NCBI GenBank assembly: GCA_009823505.1
Contig: VZQC01009964.1
Coordinates: 147,001-211,000 of the forward strand
DNA: 64,000 nt
Reading direction: 5' to 3'
Origin: Rhizomys pruinosus
Lineage: Eukaryota > Chordata > Mammalia > Rodentia > Spalacidae
Of this stretch, positions 58,344-64,000 are shown piece after piece. The notes under the pieces were generated by a model that had not been told where the DNA came from, searched no databases, and saw nothing but the letters and a program-made list of their open reading frames with translations. The stretch's first letter is position 1. The number at the start of each line of letters is the position of its first letter. Position numbers and translations under genes: made by a program.

Positions 58344-58820
58344 GCCATTATATTTGTTTTTCTAGTAGTGGAGATTGAGCCCAGCAGCATCAGCTCAGCC
58401 AGCATTGTCATCGTTCTCAGCCCTGCATTTGACCTTTTGATTTAAATAAGCAACTTCTATTTATGTGCTTTGGTGTGAACAGATAATACATTCATAGGGA
58501 TGGAAATGCGAAGGCTAATAGTGAGATGGTCTAGCCTTCCACCTGTCCCTAGGTCTTCACCACTTAATTCCCTCTGCCAGGCTTTTAATATCACCTGTAT
58601 GCTAATTTCCAATGACAGATTCTTACATTGCTTGAATTTCAGTGTTTCCAACGTGGTCATTCACCTCTCCATGTTTGCAGGCAGTGCCCTCTGCTCTCCC
58701 CAGCACTCCCACATCACCCAGTCCAGTGTCCTTGCTGATCTTCCTTTTTACTCTTCAGGTAAATTTGGAGAACTCTAGTTTTATTCTCCATCCCATCCAC
58801 ACACACCCCCTTGGTGAGTG
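58344..58820. other. gene-free stretch, no recognised feature
   Basis: The 92- and 73-codon plus-strand frames (58500-58778, 58642-58863) overlap in different frames and lack motifs. Confidence 0.5.
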
Positions 58821-58824
58821 TGAT

Positions 58825-59215
58825 GCTAATCCTGGCTGTCAATTTGACTGGATCTGGGATTAACTAAAATGAAAGAAAGACCTTCTGATTGGATCATTAG
58901 AAGCTGGAAGACCCACCCTAAATGTGGGGGGTACCTTCTGATGGCGGCCAGTATAAAAGGCCATACAGCAGAAGGGAGTGCTTGCTTTTTTGCTGCTTGC
59001 CTTCTTTATCGCTGGTGAGTTTGTCTTGCTGCTGTGACCAACTTGAATTCCAGCATAGACTGAAGATGAGAAGATCTCCCAGAATCCATCAGGCCTTCAG
59101 TGCCAGGTTAGGACTACTGAGACATCAGCCTTGTAGACTGAGCAACTACTGGATTCTCAGCCTCTTGTGTGTGGTGCAGCCATTGTTGGGCTACTCTCTC
59201 TTTCCTGTGAACTAA
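58825..59215 (+). mobile_element. LTR-like repeat with TATA box
   Basis: gctaatcctggctgtcaatttgactgg opening, ctggaagacccaccctaaatg, then cagtataaaaggcca (TATA box near 58952) followed by ggctactctctctttcctgt. This matches a widespread rodent LTR-derived repeat; name uncertain. Confidence 0.6.
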
Positions 59216-59731
59216 TATGTGTATGTGTATATATGGATTTATCCAATTAGTTCTTATGTTATGTTAGTTATATATTATATCTCTGACTAATATAATGAAC
59301 TAATCTAAGCTTATAGCTTTAGATATCAGGTAGAGATGGATAATAGCCGAATTAATGTCTCCTGCTTAAATCTCTAACTTAGATTCTAGTCTTGCATAAT
59401 TAGTCTCCTATCAGACATGGCCATTTGGATATCTAACAGATACCTCAAAATTAACACATTCAAACCACAGTCTATATTTTATTTCTCAAACCCGTTCTCT
59501 GTGTGTCTTTCCATATCTCAAGTAAAAGCAAGTTCAACCTTCTTATCAGCCTGTCTATAAAAACCTACATTTCTCCCTAAATCTTGGAATTATTTTTTAG
59601 TTTTAAAGTTTTTGTAGTCTATTTGGCTGAAAGTGGCATAATTCAAATACATTTTATTTAGCTGGGTTTTTAAAAATGATTTTGTGCATTCCCTAGTTAT
59701 ATTTAGCTTAATCATTTGCAATTGGGTTGCC

Positions 59732-59769
<38 letters not shown>

Positions 59770-60040
59770 TGCATTAACTGTTCTAGGTTGAATTATTTGA
59801 AATCTAAAGGAGAGGGTTGTGAACTCTACTAGGAGAAAATAGATGCTATTGATTTGGGAAGTACAAGGGCATTCTAATTGCTTCCACCTGTCTTAAATCG
59901 CTAGTGGCCAAGCTTTTGCAGATTACCCAACACTGTCAGAGACATAGGCTAAAAAAGGCCCCTGGCTCCAAGTTCTGGGCAGCTGTGTTCTTCATATATT
60001 TCCTGGAATGTGGGTGATCTGTATCCAGACTTCCTGCTGC
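59216..60040. other. gene-free stretch with a 35-nt poly-T
   Basis: AT-rich; poly-T at 59734-59768. No gene recognised. Confidence 0.55.
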
Positions 60041-60360
60041 CTGGCTCCCTAGCTTCCAGATCATTTTTGTGTCTTAGTCAGCAACTACTCACTGAAGATG
60101 CCTATGAAAATGTGTGTATAGGAAACATTATTTTTGGCTTATGATCTTGGAAATTTCAATCCCTAGTAGGTCCTATTGCTTTGGGGTCTATTGTAGGGCA
60201 GTGCATCATGATGGGAAACTCCTGCAGGGGTAAAGTCATTCCTCTGAGGGCTGGGATATAAAAGGGAGGAAGAAGAGGGGGCAGACTTCCACTATCCCCT
60301 TCCAGAGAACACCCCCAGTGACCTGGAGACTCTTCATTAGGCACCATGCTGGGAACGAGC
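60041..60360 (-). mobile_element. old LTR-like remnant
   Basis: tttttggcttatgatcttgg, ggtcctattgctttggggtc, gatataaaagggaggaagaa and cccccagtgacctggagac follow a minus-strand rodent LTR order, similar to 13.9 kb. Confidence 0.45.
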
Positions 60361-61241
60361 CATTCATAACACGTACCTTTGGGGACACTCTAGCCCCAAA
60401 TTCTTGTTCCCTGATTCTCTTTTCTTCTGTTTTGATTTTTTAGGCAGCTGTAAATTTCAAATCAGAATGAAAATATGGATCATAATTAGCTTTCTAATTT
60501 CAGCTCTGCTTCATCACACTTGAAATTATATATTCTAAATTGGTATTTTAATGAGGATAACATCTAGTTCATTTTTATACTCATGCTGATACTAGATGCA
60601 TTGACAATTTCCCATTATCCATGCTTGTAGAGAGTTGCTTTGGAAATAGACTATAGGCATAGGATCTGACTAGTATATTCAATATTAGGCAATTGAAGAA
60701 ATTAGAACCTAGGCTTATATTATTGTTGTTGTTGTTTATAGTTTCCTGTTGAGACCAGACAATGGAAGTTTTGGTTATTCTGGGAAATTTAAGTTCTGAC
60801 TTGTGTTATTGAGTAATATTCTAATTGTATCACTACTACAGTGTATTTCTACAGCTGTATTCTGTGACGTCAGGAGGGATAAAGGCAGTGGCTTGAGAAA
60901 TACTGTGTGGTCAAAAAAAAGGCAGGCAGTAGCAATTTAGCTATCCTGTGCTTCCTCCAGGGTGGTCTCATCTGTGTAGCTTAGCATATTGGGACTGCAT
61001 ATAAGATTTGGTTTGATAGTTTTCATAGTTTTTGTTCATTACTTAGATTTTCCCCAAATGCAGTAAAGTGGGCAGTTAATTGAAACCATTTTATTAGGAA
61101 TAAAAATCAGTTCCAAACTGATTGATGGCAGTTTTACTTTCTTGTGTGTGACTTAGAGATTACCTGTATCAGCCAGTGTTAAATATTTAATAGTTAGCTA
61201 TGAAAGAGTAAGAATACCCTTGCCTTTAGATATTTTAAGGT
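60361..61241. other. gene-free stretch, no recognised feature
   Basis: AT-rich unique sequence; no long ORF. Confidence 0.55.
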
Positions 61242-61424
61242 GCTATTAGTCCTTCAGCTACCTATTTGTATTACCAGTAGTTTAGTTCACATTCTAATTT
61301 TTGAAATTTTCAGTATATTCGCATATATGTATTTGAACAAAAACATATACCATATTAATTACTATATTAAATATCCCTCAAAGACAAGGACATTCTGATT
61401 GCATGGTGTATAATGCAGCCTACA
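61242..61424 (+). repeat. local duplication, copy 1
   Basis: Shares ordered blocks with 61941-62132: ctattagtcc, gtattaccagtag, tttcagtatatt, gaacaaaaacatatacc, caaagacaaggacattctga and gcatggtgtat. Confidence 0.9.
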
Positions 61425-61732
61425 GTATTTGTGTATCAACATTCATAGTGGAAAATCTCCACGATACAGACAACATTTAAATGAAAGAAATTTAACAGTG
61501 TATGTTGAGTGACACATTAGGTAACTGCTATGATTTTGGAGTTCATGGGCCTTGGTTCAGACCTAAATTCTTCTCATCTATAAATACTGATCACATAGAC
61601 TTGGTATGAGGACAAAGTCTATGAAAGATATAGTTATTGCGCTGTATGGATGCTGAATGTTGCTTCCCTTTCCTGATGTCTTGATTCTTTCCTTCTTCCG
61701 TAGTTATCAGGTATCTATTTTTAAAAAGTTTA

Positions 61733-61734
<2 letters not shown>

Positions 61735-61763
<29 letters not shown>

Positions 61764-61773
61764 GATATATGTT

Positions 61774-61807
<34 letters not shown>
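61735..61807. repeat. (TA)n followed by (TG)n
   Basis: TA run 61735-61762 and TG run 61775-61807, adjoining a SINE fragment. Confidence 0.95.
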
Positions 61808-61810
<3 letters not shown>

Positions 61811-61940
61811 ATCTGTGGGCAGTGCCCATAGAGGCCAGAAGAGGGTGTTGAGTCTTCTGAAACTGGAGTTACAGGGAATGGTGAGCTGCTGGATATGGGT
61901 GCTGGGAACTGAACTGGGTTGTCTGGAAGAGTTGCAAGTA
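61808..61940 (-). mobile_element. B2/B3-type SINE fragment
   Basis: cagtgcccatagaggccaga, gaagagggtgttgagtcttc and gggtgctgggaactgaact in minus-strand order. The tRNA-like head is lost at the junction with duplication copy 2. Confidence 0.75.
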
Positions 61941-62132
61941 CTATTAGTCCCTTACTTACCCATTGGTATTACCAGTAGCTGAATTCACATTCATTCTCAA
62001 GTTCTAATCTTTGAAAATTTCAGTATATTTGCATATATGTGTTTGAACAAAAACATATACCTCATTAGTTACTAGATTATATATACGTCAAAGACAAGGA
62101 CATTCTGAGTGCATGGTGTATATTACAGCCTC
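61941..62132 (+). repeat. local duplication, copy 2
   Basis: Direct repeat of 61242-61424, about 700 bp downstream, with an extra short segment (tcattctcaag) and scattered substitutions. Confidence 0.9.
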
Positions 62133-63101
62133 AGATTTGTTTCCTGACATCTGAAAGTTAGAACAGCATTTAGTGTTGTCAAAACCCATGTGCTATCAAC
62201 CATAGAAATAAATACCCAGTAAGACAGCAAGCAATACATTTGACTGCTGCATTTCTGGAACCCTGAATTTTTTTTTCTTGATTAAGTTTTAGGGAATTTC
62301 TGTCTCTGTTAATAGGAATGAAGACGTGAAAAAGCACAACAGAGACACTGCCCTCACTGCAGTATGTCTAGGAAATGTATTGCTAAAAATCCCTTTGGAG
62401 AGAGTTGTCAGTAGATCACTGGAATGCGGTAATTCTTAGTATTCTGAATCTCATCTGCAAATGATTTCTGGACATTCCAATTCACATGGTGAGGCTTCAG
62501 TTAAAGTTGATACTGTGTCAACAGAATTTGAAAGTTTGAAATGAAACCTAAGAGAGGTTTCCCCAAGACAAATGAAGACAAAGAGAAAAAAAAGTTGAAG
62601 TGTGTGTGTGTCTTCAGCCAGTCTAAGAAACAAAATACATTGTATCTGCTATGTTTATGCTCTAAGCCCCAAGTGACACTTTTTAATTAAAATCATAAGC
62701 TTCATTCAAATACCCGTTTCAATAAACTACAATGAATCTAATGCTTATCAACACATTTTCCATATAATACAGAAGAAAACCTTTTGGAAAACTTGGTAGA
62801 TTATTCCCTACTTCTCCTAACTTCTTAGGAACTCAGCCATATTTGGCATATGATAACATTGTTTGGGTTTCCATAGCATCTAATACTTAGGGATTGGGGC
62901 ACAAGAAGACATTTTCAGGGCTTGATGGGTTGTTTACATTTTCTCTGGCTGTGTTGCATGGAGGTGGCCAGTGCTGTGATGCTGACATTGAGCTGCTATG
63001 GCGAGGACAAAGGAAACCAAGGAAAGTCTTCCAGGAAAGTTTATGCCTGGCTTCCTAAGCCCAGAGAAGAAAACAATCAGAGTGTACTTTGGTTTTCTTT
63101 T
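62133..63101. other. gene-free stretch, no recognised feature
   Basis: AT-rich unique sequence; no long ORF. Confidence 0.55.
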
Positions 63102-63157
63102 CTTATTTATTTATTTATTTATTTATTTACTTATTTATTTACTTATTTATTTATTTA
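63102..63157. repeat. (TTTA)n microsatellite
   Basis: About 14 tetramer units with two TTAC variants. Translates to the repetitive YLFIYLF seen in plus-strand frames. Confidence 0.96.
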
Positions 63158-64000
63158 ACTTTTTACGTGTTTCATACATAATTTTTCAATCAGTCTTCAT
63201 CACCTTTATACCTGCTTCTCCCTTGGCACCGTCCCCCCAGTGCCCCCCTCCCCCCGCCGTGTTCACACATTCTGTCATTTCTGCTAGGGTCCATTGTGCC
63301 AAACTACTCTCCCAGCTCACTCCTCAGTGCCAGCTCACTCCCTGGGCTCTCCTCAGCCTATCCAGAGTCTCTTTCCTAAAAAAGACCATGTCTTCCTCAC
63401 CTGACCACCAGCAGCTGCCAATAAGGGCCTGAAGGGCCAAACCACAGAGATTAGGAGTCTACAGAGTGTGGATCTATGGACAGGTCACCAGTATTCATCT
63501 TTTTAATTTTTTTGTGGTACCAGGGGGTAAGGAATTGAACCTGTGGCCTCATGTTGGACAAGTATACTGCTACTGAACTATATCTTCAGTTCTTTCTGTC
63601 TTTGTAAAATTTTTAACAAGTTTTATTGAATATGTTTTTAAATTAAATAATAACATTAAAACCATATATATATAGTTATCATTTATGTTAATTATGACTT
63701 CTAAAGTTTCCTTCAACATTATATTATCAAATATTGGACTCTTTTTCCTTAAAGAATTACAGAGGTAGTAGGTTCCGAGGTCTCTGGTCACAAAATCTTC
63801 ATCAATCGATCAATCAATAAATCAATTGGTATGTAACTTTGTTATTATTTTCTTTCTTTTGGGTAAAAACAACTATCTTTTTAAAATTTAGAGACAGGGT
63901 CCTATTTTACTTTGAGGTGGTATATACTGGCATGGAAGACTCTTGGAGAGACAGGTTCTATATTAGTTTCTTGTCAGTATAGCAGAATACATGAGGTAAT
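63158..64000. other. gene-free end of window
   Basis: 63170-63300 (gtttcatacataatttttca, a C-rich tract) may be old L1 3' sequence. 63510-63595 (gaattgaacctgtggcctca) is an ID-like minus-strand remnant. A (TCAA)n cluster lies at 63801-63825. No gene recognised. Confidence 0.45.

Overview
This is a gene-poor stretch of nuclear DNA from a muroid rodent. The evidence is the repeat complement: B1, B2-type, B4-like and ID-like SINEs, rodent-type LINE-1 fragments, rodent LTR elements and long microsatellites, in AT-rich sequence that is strongly CpG-depleted outside the youngest SINEs and two short CpG-rich patches. The species cannot be fixed by reading alone. The commonest SINE, a B2-type tRNA-derived element, has a young form with a 17-bp internal duplication that I do not recognise from laboratory mouse. 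No intact protein-coding gene is supported. The two gene-derived sequences are both retrocopies: a disrupted intronless copy of the non-muscle myosin regulatory light chain 12 gene (about 44.64-45.41 kb, + strand) and a U6 snRNA pseudogene (48505-48612, - strand).

Layout. 0-6 kb: an L1 3'-end fragment, a SINE, two old LTR-like repeats, a B4-like SINE, then sequence with no recognised feature. 6-11 kb: a (CCCTAA)n interstitial telomeric tract, then two tandem minus-strand L1 fragments. One carries a 57-nt poly-T and SINEs; the other holds a tail-to-tail pair of young SINEs. 11-25 kb: old LTR remnants, B1 and B2 SINEs, a 25-26 bp minisatellite (18.3 kb), a (TTTC)n tract and (TG)n tracts. 26-34 kb: a palindrome, an L1 3' end with a G-quadruplex-like tract, a 25-unit 21-bp minisatellite (27.8-28.3 kb), and a long block of rearranged L1 sequence including a 5'-inverted copy. 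That block is unusually rich in small indels and homopolymers. 34-44 kb: SINEs, a third L1 3'-end/ORF2 cluster, and a (GA)n tract. 44-49 kb: the myosin light-chain retrocopy with a CpG-rich leader, a 543-base N gap and the U6 pseudogene. 50-60 kb: a solo LTR with 5-bp target duplication nested in an older LTR, and a complete non-autonomous LTR retrotransposon of the same family with paired LTRs, primer-binding site and 5-bp target duplication. 60-64 kb: two old LTR-like remnants close by, an approximately 190-bp local duplication, and a (TTTA)n tract.

There is no pathway or operon to describe. The window reads as intergenic or deep-intronic DNA shaped by retrotransposition. The observations most worth checking are the minisatellite carrying the consensus 5' splice site GTAAGT in 22 of 25 units, the two SINE subfamilies, the inverted SINE pair, the CpG-rich leader on the myosin retrocopy, the complete LTR element and the local duplication near 61-62 kb. 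I found nothing that looks like a new multi-gene system.
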